NCBI RefSeq assembly: GCF_900102965.1 | Contig: NZ_FNGM01000034.1 | Coordinates: 1 to 32,975 of the forward strand | Direction: 5' to 3' | Source: Paenibacillus jilunlii | GTDB lineage: Bacteria; Bacillota; Bacilli; Paenibacillales; Paenibacillaceae | Length of the DNA: 32,975 nucleotides | Part shown: one piece after another, positions 16,435-23,001 of the stretch | How the letters are laid out: each line of letters opens with the position of its first letter | Numbering within the stretch: the stretch's first letter is position 1 | Made by a program: the position numbers and the translations under genes | The notes under the pieces: model-generated | Database searches by the model: none | The model's input: only the letters and a program-made list of their open reading frames with translations | Told to the model about the DNA's origin: nothing

Positions 16435-16799
16435 TTTATTACCTCCAAACGTCCATAGTCTTCTTCAGTTTCACAAGATGGACATACGAATGATGCATCC
16501 ATACATCCAATTTCGTCTATCCGAGTGATTTCCATTGCTCCATACTTTGCAGCGGTTGCATAATTCCAAGCTTCTGCAATATTAACGCGTTCGCAGTTTG
16601 GGCATTTGTATAATTTCGATAATGTGTCTGGCTGTACTGGTGTGGGGTCAAAGGTGCCGGCGTGGATTGCGTGCATCGTATATCGGTAGGCATCTTCTCT
16701 ACCTTCGCAGTACATTTTGTCAGCAACTCCCGGTGTACCATAATACTGTTCTTTGTCTTTCAGCCATTCCAGTAGCTTATCTGCGTCTATCAGTTTCAT
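16431..16799 (-). CDS. Zinc-binding small protein
   Basis: 122 residues: MKLIDADKLLEWLKDKE (a common start of small phage proteins), a helical middle, then two CxxC knuckles (CPNC about residue 67 and CPSC about 108) that would bind zinc. AGGAAC before ATG 16799. First gene after repeat B. Function unknown. Confidence 0.7.
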   Translation of the reverse strand: MKLIDADKLLEWLKDKEQYYGTPGVADKMYCEGREDAYRYTMHAIHAGTFDPTPVQPDTLSKLYKCPNCERVNIAEAWNYATAAKYGAMEITRIDEIGCMDASFVCPSCETEEDYGRLEVIK

Positions 16800-16833
16800 G
16801 TTTGTTGTTCCTTTCTTTATGGGGAGCAGAAAG

Positions 16834-16890
16834 CCCTATACGGCCTCCGGCTCCGCCTGAGTATTTCGGTCGCTTCGATTGCCTCCGGCC
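16834..16890 (-). repeat. Structured repeat B
   Basis: Begins in the stop codon of the 109-aa gene (TAG, then CCGGAGGC). Minus strand: hairpin 1 GCC-GGA-GGC, then AATCGAAGCGACCGAAATA, hairpin 2 GGC-GGA-GCC, then GGAGGCCGTATAGGG. Same order and orientation as the other four copies. Confidence 0.8.
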
Positions 16891-17219
16891 TACAAACAAC
16901 CTTTCAGCGCTTTAATCAGCGCTTCGATATCGGAGTTTTCATATACCATGAACAGTTGGTTTTCATCGAACATTCCGTCACGACTTCCACAGTTTAGATC
17001 CAGCTTGAAGGATGTGCCGTTCTCTTCTGCATCTGTGAGTCTGTCGCTTGCTTCATCACATGTTTCTCCATCCACGTTGAACAGAAGGTCTTGATACAAC
17101 CAGTCGTTTGTCCATGTGTCCCCTTTGATCATCAATCCTTCGGATACTTGCGGCATGTAATGGGAATACACGGTACCGGATGGCATGGATAGAAACTCTT
17201 TGCGGTTAACGATCCTCAT
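16890..17219 (-). CDS. Acidic protein of unknown function
   Basis: 109 residues, MRIVNRKEFLSMPSGTVYS, then strongly acidic stretches (DGETCDEASDRLTDAEENG) and a final IEALIKALKGCL helix. GGGGGAGAAGAGG before ATG 17219. The stop codon is the first bases of repeat B. No domain recognised. Confidence 0.7.
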   Translation of the reverse strand: MRIVNRKEFLSMPSGTVYSHYMPQVSEGLMIKGDTWTNDWLYQDLLFNVDGETCDEASDRLTDAEENGTSFKLDLNCGSRDGMFDENQLFMVYENSDIEALIKALKGCL

Positions 17220-17234
17220 ATCCTCTTCTCCCCC

Positions 17235-17405
17235 TTATACCTCTTCCAGATTGTCAGAATTAGTTACTACCGATGTGAACGGGTCCACCTGGAGCCATAC
17301 CTCGTCCACATCCACGTTAATTTCTACGCTCATTACTTGACCTCTGACTCCAGCGCACGGACCGTCAATTACCTTGTAATCTCCCATGATTGTTATCTGT
17401 TGCAT
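17235..17405 (-). CDS. Small KOW-like protein
   Basis: 56 residues, MQQITIMGDYKVIDGPCAGVR, then GQVMSVEINVDVDEVWLQVD. The Gly-Pro-x-x-G and G-x-V spacing resembles a KOW/SH3-like barrel that binds nucleic acid or ribosomal partners. GGGAGAGG before ATG 17405. A GGGG/CCCC hairpin (17424-17437) lies in its leader. Confidence 0.6.
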   Translation of the reverse strand: MQQITIMGDYKVIDGPCAGVRGQVMSVEINVDVDEVWLQVDPFTSVVTNSDNLEEV

Positions 17406-17459
17406 CTGTTATCCTCTCCCTTTGGGGTCTCTGCCCCCTTATAAGTTAAGTACCAGACC

Positions 17460-17513
17460 ATATACGGCCTCCGCTACGCTAAGTATTGCGGTCGAATCGG
17501 AGGCCTGACGGCC
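17460..17513 (-). repeat. Structured repeat C
   Basis: Begins two bases after the stop of the 142-aa gene. Minus strand: hairpin 1 GGCC-GTCA-GGCC, then TCCGATTCGACCGCAATA, a shortened hairpin 2 around GCGTAGC, then GGAGGCCGTATATGG. Confidence 0.8.
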
Positions 17514-17515
17514 AA

Positions 17516-17944
17516 TTACATTCCTCTTTGCCTCTCTTGCCACTTTCGAAAATACTCTGCGCTCACATGACTGTTAATGTTCTTGTAGTCAAACGGCTGT
17601 TCGCAACGCGGACAATACGGAAGCATTTTCCCACGTTGATAGTCCCTTTCTAAGCTTTTGAACATCACTGAGTGTGGTTTCTCTTTCAACCATTGCAGAC
17701 GCTGCTGGTTTAAAGACTCATGTTGCCTATTGAGTTGATCGTAATGTTCAGCAAGGTGTAACATCGCTTCAAACGGGTCTACCGTCATGCCACAATCGCA
17801 GGTGATTTCACGATTAACCTTATCAACAGTGAAATGTTTCTCGTCTCCACATGTGCACTTACGTGGTTTGTGCCGTTCAAGTCGGATAACATCAAGGGTG
17901 ATTATCTTGTCGCTCTCTGTCTTCTCTTCCCTTGTGAGTGTCAT
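17516..17944 (-). CDS. Zinc-ribbon protein
   Basis: 142 residues. First zinc ribbon CTCGDEKHF ... CDCGM (residues about 30-52), a charged helical middle, and a second CPRC knuckle near residue 111 with FDYKNINSHVS after it. AGGAGGCTAACC before ATG 17944, which overlaps the preceding stop. Could be a nucleic-acid-binding accessory protein; no exact family recognised. Confidence 0.7.
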   Translation of the reverse strand: MTLTREEKTESDKIITLDVIRLERHKPRKCTCGDEKHFTVDKVNREITCDCGMTVDPFEAMLHLAEHYDQLNRQHESLNQQRLQWLKEKPHSVMFKSLERDYQRGKMLPYCPRCEQPFDYKNINSHVSAEYFRKWQERQRGM

Positions 17945-18114
17945 TGGTTAGCCTCCTGTTCTGCTAGTGGTTTAAGGTGCTTATCTGGATTAGGCACTCT
18001 CTTCGACCAACGTCCGCAATCAACATCCGCCCAACTTCTATCCTTTGCCATACGAATGATCAACCCAACCCCACCAGTCTGAAATTTAATCCAGTCACCT
18101 TTTTTGAGTGTCAT
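17941..18114 (-). CDS. Small KOW-like protein
   Basis: 57 residues from ATG 18114 (MTLKKGDWIKFQTGGVGLII), chosen because AAGGAGATACC precedes it; the frame is open to 18132. KGDWIKF and VDCGRW suggest a small SH3-like barrel. It overlaps both neighbours, so it is translationally coupled. Its start region (CCAATGACACT) is nearly identical to that of the next gene at 17944. Confidence 0.6.
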   Translation of the reverse strand: MTLKKGDWIKFQTGGVGLIIRMAKDRSWADVDCGRWSKRVPNPDKHLKPLAEQEANQ

Positions 18115-18397
18115 TGGTATCTCCTTCCTCAACCTTGCCTATGGCCTCCAATGCCCTCTGCGTAATGTCATAAGGCAGCACATGTGAGTAATTACGGATT
18201 ATTACGGCAAGCACGTTCTCGGCCGCGTAGAACTGTCTGCGGGACAGTTTCACATCAGATACAAGCTTTGTAATATCGCCCCGTACGGCCATGCTGTTGT
18301 ATTCCGGCTCCACGCTGTTTCCTTCACCATCCGTGGACATTGTGCGGTATTCCTTGCTGAGTTCATCCAATTGCTGATTTGTAAAATATGCGTTCAT
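18095..18397 (-). CDS. Small protein of unknown function
   Basis: 100 residues, MNAYFTNQQLDELSKEYRT, then a helical second half (LSRRQFYAAENVLAVIIRNY). AAGGAGGTC lies inside the preceding 20-codon ORF, 12 bases upstream. No domain recognised. Confidence 0.7.
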   Translation of the reverse strand: MNAYFTNQQLDELSKEYRTMSTDGEGNSVEPEYNSMAVRGDITKLVSDVKLSRRQFYAAENVLAVIIRNYSHVLPYDITQRALEAIGKVEEGDTNDTQKR

Positions 18398-18400
18398 GAT

Positions 18401-18463
18401 TTATTTGACCTCCTTGGGTGCTGGGGTATCTGGGTAAAAGGTATGTTTGGGTGTTTGTGTCAT
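18401..18463 (-). CDS. 20-aa peptide ORF
   Basis: MTQTPKHTFYPDTPAPKEVK with GGGAGG 8 bases before ATG 18463. The end of the ORF carries the ribosome site of the 100-aa gene, so translating it could open or tune that site. Its own Shine-Dalgarno lies in a 5-bp hairpin. Confidence 0.45.
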   Translation of the reverse strand: MTQTPKHTFYPDTPAPKEVK

Positions 18464-18472
18464 ATCCTGTTC

Positions 18473-18487
18473 CTCCCTTAGTGGGAG
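18473..18487 (-). promoter_or_regulatory. Hairpin covering a Shine-Dalgarno site
   Basis: CTCCC-ACTAA-GGGAG on the minus strand; the 3' arm is the GGGAGG site of the 20-aa ORF. It could limit its translation. Confidence 0.45.
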
Positions 18488-18519
18488 AGGAGGGATACTC
18501 CTACTCCCTTAATGATCTG

Positions 18520-18574
18520 TTTCGGCCCCCGGCTACGCCTGGGATTATTCCGCCGGATGGTGGCCTACCGGCCT
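18520..18574 (-). repeat. Structured repeat D
   Basis: The upstream end lies inside the last codons of the methyltransferase gene, and the TAG stop is in the loop of hairpin 1 (GGCC-GGTA-GGCC). Then CACCATCCGGCGGAATAA, hairpin 2 GGC-GTA-GCC, then GGGGGCCGAAACAG. Confidence 0.8.
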
Positions 18575-19323
18575 AGTGCATCATCTATCGCTTTTATCGC
18601 AGCCATGATTGGGTAGATCTGTTGTGGCCTCACTGCATTGCCTAAGGCCTTTAATCGAGCTTCGTCCAGTTTTCGGGAAACCCCATAAGTTGCTCTACCA
18701 AATCCGGCGGTGGATACTTTAGGTCGTGTACTTGGCGGCAATAGTCTCGAAAGTTGTTGTTTGGCCCTCTCCCACATCTCGCTGCTGCTTCTCGTGATCT
18801 CCCCCCCCGGTAATCGCTGGCTATCGGCGTAGGCAAGAATGAAAACCCGTTCTCTTTCATATTGTGCGTCAGAAGCCGCAGCCGGAATAATGAACGGTTG
18901 CGCGGAGTACGCGATGTTGTCCAGGTCATCAAGCACAGAGTCGAGTCCCATAGTGATGTGTCCAGCAACATTTTCGCCAACAAACCAACGGGGTCTGATC
19001 TCTTCCAGTAGGCGCTTAACCTCTGGCCAGAGGTGGCGGTCATCATTTTCGCCTTCTCGCTGCCCGGCAACACTAAAAGGCTGGCAAGGGTATCCGGCGG
19101 AAACAACGTCAATTGTTCGCCCATTTCCAACGATTCCATCTTTTATCAACCTCGCTCTCGTTAGTGTCTTCACATCATCGTATATAGGGACGCCAGGGAA
19201 GTTTTTCTGTAGCACCTTAACTGGGTATGGCTCACGTTCGCAAAATGCCACTGTCTTCATGCCGGCCCACTCAGCTGCTAAATCAATCCCGCCGATTCCG
19301 CTGAACAGGCTTAAGTGATTCAT
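18565..19323 (-). CDS. DNA cytosine-5 methyltransferase (orphan)
   Basis: 252 residues with the m5C methyltransferase motifs in order: I FSGIGGID (7-14), IV GYPCQPFSVAG with catalytic Cys80, VI ENV (117-119), VIII-like QYERERVFI (about 154) and X LKALGNAVRPQQIYP near the C-terminus. The target-recognition part is short for the family. It transfers methyl groups from S-adenosylmethionine to cytosine in DNA. No restriction partner is nearby, so protection of phage DNA from host enzymes is the likely role. The C-terminus (DDALGR) and stop are supplied by repeat D. A second protein-like frame overlaps at 18651-19139. Confidence 0.93.
   Translation of the reverse strand: MNHLSLFSGIGGIDLAAEWAGMKTVAFCEREPYPVKVLQKNFPGVPIYDDVKTLTRARLIKDGIVGNGRTIDVVSAGYPCQPFSVAGQREGENDDRHLWPEVKRLLEEIRPRWFVGENVAGHITMGLDSVLDDLDNIAYSAQPFIIPAAASDAQYERERVFILAYADSQRLPGGEITRSSSEMWERAKQQLSRLLPPSTRPKVSTAGFGRATYGVSRKLDEARLKALGNAVRPQQIYPIMAAIKAIDDALGR
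18651..19139 (-). other. Overlapping second frame inside the methyltransferase gene
   Basis: A 162-codon ORF from ATG 19139, in another frame of the same strand, contains LLAKMLLDTSLWDSTL, MTWTTSRTPRNRSLFRLR, FLPTPIASDYRGGRS and LVEQLMGFPENW. From memory these resemble a sequence family often annotated next to or within phage Dcm genes (LPTPTASD and MGFPxGWT signatures). It may be a real overprinted gene or only a recurring shadow of the conserved Dcm frame. Confidence 0.3.
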
Positions 19324-19688
19324 GTCGTCACCTGCGATAGCGTGATATATGCCGCCTCTGCCCTCTCTCTGGGGCTTGCGATCAGCAGTCTACTTATATC
19401 CCATTCATTCCAATTGCTGGCGCGGTTATAGTTTTCTTCGCCATATACCACGATTGATAGTTGATCAACATATAGTTCGTAATTTACCTCTATAGCCTTT
19501 GCCTGTACCTCTAGAGAGGCAGCAGGGTCAGTGCATGGGTCCCAATTCTCCGGCAGACGGAAGCGATTTTCATCAATCCACCAAACAAAGTCACGTTTCT
19601 TGTTTGGATCTCCGCCGGCCTTCCATCCCATCAACACCGCCAGCGCCTGGTTAAGCTCCGGGTTGGTCATTGTCTGTACCTGTGTCAT
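19320..19688 (-). CDS. Phage ABA-sandwich domain protein
   Basis: 122 residues matching the phage ABA-sandwich (BC1872-like) family: MTNPELNQALAVLMGWK, WWIDENRFRLPENWDP, DPAASLEVQAKAIE and the ending ASPRERAEAAYITL. The family is widespread in Firmicutes phages, and its function is unknown. GGGGAG before ATG 19688, which overlaps the preceding stop; it overlaps the methyltransferase start by 4 bases. Confidence 0.8.
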   Translation of the reverse strand: MTQVQTMTNPELNQALAVLMGWKAGGDPNKKRDFVWWIDENRFRLPENWDPCTDPAASLEVQAKAIEVNYELYVDQLSIVVYGEENYNRASNWNEWDISRLLIASPRERAEAAYITLSQVTT

Positions 19689-20134
19689 GGCTGTGTCTCC
19701 CCAACTTCAAGTGCAGATTTAGCAATGTGATAATAAGAGTTGTTCCCTGCGCAAGCGCCATCTGATTTTATTTTCTCCAGCGCCTCCCGTTGCCGGGCTA
19801 TGGTCTGTTGTGCCTCTACTAATCTGGCGTTCTTCACGTCCATAGCCAACCCTAACTTTTTGTTCAGCCTCTTAAGTCGCTCTAACTTTTGCTGCGCATC
19901 TTCCAACTTGTAAGTTGTGCCGATAAATTGTTGTTGTGCCTCTGCCAACTCATCGTTCTTTTCTACAAAGTCATCCCGCCATTGTTTCGCTTCATCTTGC
20001 CATTCCTTGATCTTTTGCTCTGCCTCTTCTAGAGCAGCCAGCGCCCCTTTTAACTCTTTCTTTGTTGCTAAAAGTTCGGCTCCCATCATAGATATTGTCA
20101 TTCCCATTTCTTCAATGTGTTCGTTCGGCGTCAT
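19685..20134 (-). CDS. Coiled-coil protein
   Basis: 149 residues, almost entirely charged helix with heptads (KKELKGALAALEEAEQKIKE; YKLEDAQQKLERLKRLNKK) and a non-helical last 30 residues. AAGGAGAGACGTT before ATG 20134. Overlaps both neighbours by 4 bases. Function unknown. Confidence 0.7.
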   Translation of the reverse strand: MTPNEHIEEMGMTISMMGAELLATKKELKGALAALEEAEQKIKEWQDEAKQWRDDFVEKNDELAEAQQQFIGTTYKLEDAQQKLERLKRLNKKLGLAMDVKNARLVEAQQTIARQREALEKIKSDGACAGNNSYYHIAKSALEVGETQP

Positions 20135-20409
20135 AACGTCTCTCCTTCGTTGTTAGTGGATGTATTAAGGGCTTTACGGGCCATTTTTCCAAAGTCTGCT
20201 TCGATGAATGTTAATTGATGTTGTGGCTTCCTAAAGTACATATCTTCGTCTGCGTAGAACGATAGGGCTTTGTCCTTTTCTTCTAGGAGAGAAATTAGGT
20301 ATTTAAAGTCTTTCAACGCTATTGCTGCAAGTATTGTATAGTCTGGAATCAATGCTACTCCGTCTTCTAAAATTTCATACGCCGCTTTCATCTCTGTTAG
20401 TTTATTCAT
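20131..20409 (-). CDS. Small phage protein of unknown function
   Basis: 92 residues from ATG 20409; AGGTGG lies 5-6 bases upstream, directly after repeat E, while the GTG at 20418 is inside that site. The YADEDMYF and DFGKMARKAL pattern with a helical start resembles a common small early-gene family of Firmicutes phages. Overlaps the previous gene by 8 bases. Confidence 0.65.
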   Translation of the reverse strand: MNKLTEMKAAYEILEDGVALIPDYTILAAIALKDFKYLISLLEEKDKALSFYADEDMYFRKPQHQLTFIEADFGKMARKALNTSTNNEGETL

Positions 20410-20731
20410 GGGAACCACCTATACGGCCCCCGGCTGAAGCCTGAGCGGATTCTGTCGGAACGATGGCGCTATCGCGCAAAACCGGTTCGTATTCATCATT
20501 GCGGATTACGCTCGGAACACCTGTCTTATGATCAACAATGAGTGTGTAGGTTGTTGAATCCCATTCCATCGTCTCCGGTTCATCAAAAAGCGCTACATGG
20601 CATATCGGACAATCTTCTAACACGTGATCATCAATCTCATAGAATTCACCTTCACACTCCGGGCAGCACATTCTTCTAATTTGCACCGCCATATTACTTG
20701 TTTCCCAGAAGTTAATACTCTTCTTTTCCAT
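20402..20731 (-). CDS. Zinc-ribbon protein extended by repeat E
   Basis: 109 residues from ATG 20731 (GTG 20740 lies near the ribosome site). Two CxxC knuckles, CPEC and CPIC about 20 residues apart, form a zinc ribbon. The last about 25 residues (from VLRDSAIVPTESAQASAGG) are encoded by repeat E rather than by conserved gene sequence, so the natural C-terminus was probably shorter. Function unknown. Confidence 0.7.
   Translation of the reverse strand: MEKKSINFWETSNMAVQIRRMCCPECEGEFYEIDDHVLEDCPICHVALFDEPETMEWDSTTYTLIVDHKTGVPSVIRNDEYEPVLRDSAIVPTESAQASAGGRIGGSHE
20418..20480 (-). repeat. Structured repeat E, inside a coding region
   Basis: Minus strand: hairpin 1 GCGC-GATA-GCGC (20466-20477), then CATCGTTCCGACAGAATCC, hairpin 2 GGC-TTCA-GCC, then GGGGGCCGTATAGG. 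The reading frame of the zinc-ribbon gene passes through it, and its 3' end abuts the next gene's ribosome site. Confidence 0.8.
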
Positions 20732-20748
20732 TACCTTCACCCTCTCAC

Positions 20749-20916
20749 CTAATATCCGTTACCATGATCGCGCCACATCATTTCCCAAAAATCTTCTGTT
20801 TGTTCAAAACATTCATCACATTCAAGCACCCAGTTAAGCGGTTCCTCAACGTACGCCGTGTTGGTTCTGCGTATCCATGTTGATTCTTTTTCCTGCTGGC
20901 ATCTGGAACACTTCAT
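20749..20916 (-). CDS. Small zinc-ribbon protein
   Basis: 55 residues: CSRC at the start, CDEC in the second half, with NTAYVEEPLNW between and WEMMWRDHGNGY at the end. This compact two-knuckle protein type is common in phages and plasmids; role unknown. AGGAGGCTAAGAG before ATG 20916. Confidence 0.75.
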   Translation of the reverse strand: MKCSRCQQEKESTWIRRTNTAYVEEPLNWVLECDECFEQTEDFWEMMWRDHGNGY

Positions 20917-20919
20917 CTC

Positions 20920-20967
20920 TTAGCCTCCTGTAAGCCCCGTAGAGCGCTTAAAATTTGTAACCCTCAT
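20920..20967 (-). CDS. Possible 15-aa leader peptide
   Basis: MRVTNFKRSTGLTGG with AAGGAAAGG before the ATG. Both the start and its ribosome site lie in the loop of an inner hairpin of a larger leader structure, and the stop lies within the next gene's ribosome-site region. Confidence 0.3.
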   Translation of the reverse strand: MRVTNFKRSTGLTGG

Positions 20968-21007
20968 AAATACCTTTCCTTGAGGTTATAACGTCTGTGT
21001 GGGGCTT
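20932..21007 (-). promoter_or_regulatory. Structured mRNA leader
   Basis: Outer stem AAGCCCC (21001-21007) with GGGGCTT (20932-20938), both perfect. Inner stem TAACCTC (20982-20988) with GAGGGTTA (20958-20965, one bulge) encloses a ribosome site and start codon. It could be a regulatory leader for the genes at 20916 and below. Confidence 0.4.
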
Positions 21008-21010
21008 GTA

Positions 21011-21220
21011 TTAGCTGTGAAACGGATTCATTTGCTTCTCTGCTTGTTCGATTATCTCTGTCCGGTACTTTTTAGAGCCCTTCCCGGTTATGGTCCATTT
21101 CCGTTTGGTCTTCCATCCGTTCTTCCAATCCACCCAGTGCGAATACGTAGCTTCAACATCTATTCCATCACCTTTGCAAATGAACCACCGTTTTCCGACT
21201 TTGTTGACGTCTATGTTCAT
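21011..21220 (-). CDS. Small protein of unknown function
   Basis: 69 residues, beta-like N-terminal half (KRWFICKGDGIDVEATYSHW) and a basic C-terminal half (WKTKRKWTITGKGSKKYR). GGGAGGAAACAGGG before ATG 21220. Aromatic and basic residues suggest nucleic-acid contact; no family recognised. Confidence 0.65.
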   Translation of the reverse strand: MNIDVNKVGKRWFICKGDGIDVEATYSHWVDWKNGWKTKRKWTITGKGSKKYRTEIIEQAEKQMNPFHS

Positions 21221-21237
21221 CCCTGTTTCCTCCCTTG

Positions 21238-21372
21238 TTATGCCGCCTCAGCCTGCTCACGTTCCCATTCATCCACGATACTAGTGTCCATTCCGAAGGA
21301 TTCCAGGCCCTTACGCCACCATAAGGCGAAGTCTTTGTCGTATAGGTCGTAGTCGTCTATTGGTTTGGTCAT
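21238..21372 (-). CDS. Small acidic protein
   Basis: 44 residues, MTKPIDDYDLYDKDFALWW then a helix ending in EWEREQAEAA. ATG 21372 overlaps the preceding stop (ATGA), with AAGGT upstream. Function unknown. Confidence 0.6.
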   Translation of the reverse strand: MTKPIDDYDLYDKDFALWWRKGLESFGMDTSIVDEWEREQAEAA

Positions 21373-22052
21373 GATTTTACCTTGTTACTTTCCTGATCAG
21401 TCAACCAGTCGCAATATGATTGGCAGTCTTCTTCGGTTTTGAAATAAGCCTTGTAATAATCTTTAATGTCCTCAAATTTTTCGCCTGCCCAAATGAACTT
21501 TGCAACGTCTGAAACCCCTAAAGACTCTAATTCCATTCCGTCCGCTCTATCAACAGAGTACGATTTATACCAAGCCATAAATTTTCCATTTCTAACTTCA
21601 AACGAAGAACAAATATTTGTTCGGGGCTCATAGATTAAAATATTATTTTTGCATGAACAATCTTCTACCATTTCCTTTCCTGAAGGTGATAGGAATGGAA
21701 TTCGTCTCTTATCGTCACACTTATTACATTTTGGACCGCTCATCCATTTCGTTCGTGGAGAAAATAATTCAGCCTTGAAATCACCCATTAGTTCTAAAAG
21801 ACGTTCGCGCCGCACTTCATTTTTCAGATTGTTTTTCTGAATTCCCAGTTCTGCAACCTTTTGGTTGTATTCACGCTTAATTGATTCAAGGTTCTGCTTA
21901 ACTTCCTGCAACTCTGCATTTTCTTTCCGCAACCGTTCAATCTCCGCTTTATGCTCTTCTTTGACTGCATTCAGCAATGATTCTTTAAATGCGTCTACCT
22001 GCTGTTCAAACTCACTTGGCTCATTGTAATAATCCTCATCGTAGTAACTCAC
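21369..22052 (-). CDS. Coiled-coil zinc-knuckle protein
   Basis: 227 residues from GTG 22052. N-terminal coiled coil (IERLRKENAELQEVKQNLES, residues about 38-57), then CNKC near residue 110 and CSC about 25 residues later, a likely zinc site, and a C-terminal helical part rich in Tyr and Asp. It follows the DnaC-like gene by 28 bases. Function unknown; position suggests a link to replication. Confidence 0.65.
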   Translation of the reverse strand: MSYYDEDYYNEPSEFEQQVDAFKESLLNAVKEEHKAEIERLRKENAELQEVKQNLESIKREYNQKVAELGIQKNNLKNEVRRERLLELMGDFKAELFSPRTKWMSGPKCNKCDDKRRIPFLSPSGKEMVEDCSCKNNILIYEPRTNICSSFEVRNGKFMAWYKSYSVDRADGMELESLGVSDVAKFIWAGEKFEDIKDYYKAYFKTEEDCQSYCDWLTDQESNKVKS

Positions 22053-22080
22053 TGTTCATCCATCCTCTCAACTGATTGAT

Positions 22081-23001
22081 TTAAGCCGACTCATTCTTGT
22101 TAAGTGCTCGCCGGTCTGGCCCCAACATTTCAATTTGAATTGCCTTTCCGTCTATCCGGCTTCCGATTTTCCCACCATTCATGGGTAACCGCTCGCGTAT
22201 CCGGCCTAGCGAATAATTGCTGGTCATAATGGTCACCTTGTTGTTCTTCTGGCGCTCGTCGATGATGCTGAATAGTTTACCTTCGGCCCACTCCTTGTAT
22301 TGTGCCGTGAAAATATCGTCAATCATCAGTATTGGTACACTGTAATACCGTTGTAGTACTTCATCCTCGGAATCTTCGCTCGCCCGGTTGTATGTAGCCT
22401 TGATGTCTGAGAATAAGCGTTCCTCAGTGACATAGATCGCTGGTATCTTTCGGTATGAAAATGCGTTAGCCATGCACTGCATCAGGTACGTTTTCCCGGT
22501 CCCGTAGGCGTTTAGAATGGCACCTTGCTCCTTGGAAGCTCCCGGAACCCGGGCATCATCGCCAAAGATGTACAGCCATGTACCAAGTTCCAGATGTCGC
22601 TTAATGTCTCGTACAAAGTCGATAGCCACTCCAAACTGCTCGCGGTTCATGTTGTCAATCGTTGCCGTTTTGAAGGTATAGCCGCGCTCTTTTGCGTTGA
22701 AGCTCTCTGAGGCGTTGTATTTCTGGAACATTCGCTCTGTGTGGCAACTACAGTTTTCAACGACTGCTATCTGCACTGGGATCTGATATCCTTCCGGCTG
22801 CTCCCACCTGAATGTGTTAATCGTTCCAGTGTAGTCGCACTTCTCGCAGCCCTCAGTCGAAATTGCTGGCGCGTCGTTGTACTTCTTCGGTGGTAAGTCC
22901 TGATTCTCGTCCGGGGCTTCCGATGAAGTTTTCAGCGCCTCTGCTCGCAGCCTTTCGACTCGCTTCAGAAGGTCCTGCATAACCTGCCCCATACTTTCCA
23001 C
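22081..23001 (-). CDS. dnaC: DnaC/IstB-type AAA+ helicase loader
   Basis: 306 residues from GTG 23001, which has GGGAGG 8 bases upstream. Zinc site C52xxC55 and C84xC86, then the AAA+ core: P-loop ending YGTGKT (166-171), Walker B PILMIDD (223-229), sensor TSN (260-262) and an Arg-finger region GSRIDG. The P-loop is odd: the usual short GxxG is replaced by about 18 residues between GDD (147) and YGTGKT. It would load the replicative helicase on phage DNA with the initiator protein encoded just upstream. It overlaps that gene by 149 bases. Confidence 0.88.
   Translation of the reverse strand: MESMGQVMQDLLKRVERLRAEALKTSSEAPDENQDLPPKKYNDAPAISTEGCEKCDYTGTINTFRWEQPEGYQIPVQIAVVENCSCHTERMFQKYNASESFNAKERGYTFKTATIDNMNREQFGVAIDFVRDIKRHLELGTWLYIFGDDARVPGASKEQGAILNAYGTGKTYLMQCMANAFSYRKIPAIYVTEERLFSDIKATYNRASEDSEDEVLQRYYSVPILMIDDIFTAQYKEWAEGKLFSIIDERQKNNKVTIMTSNYSLGRIRERLPMNGGKIGSRIDGKAIQIEMLGPDRRALNKNESA

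Noticed and set aside
18839..19318. 159-codon plus-strand ORF over the methyltransferase gene
   Set aside because: Antisense frame without a ribosome site or recognisable pattern.
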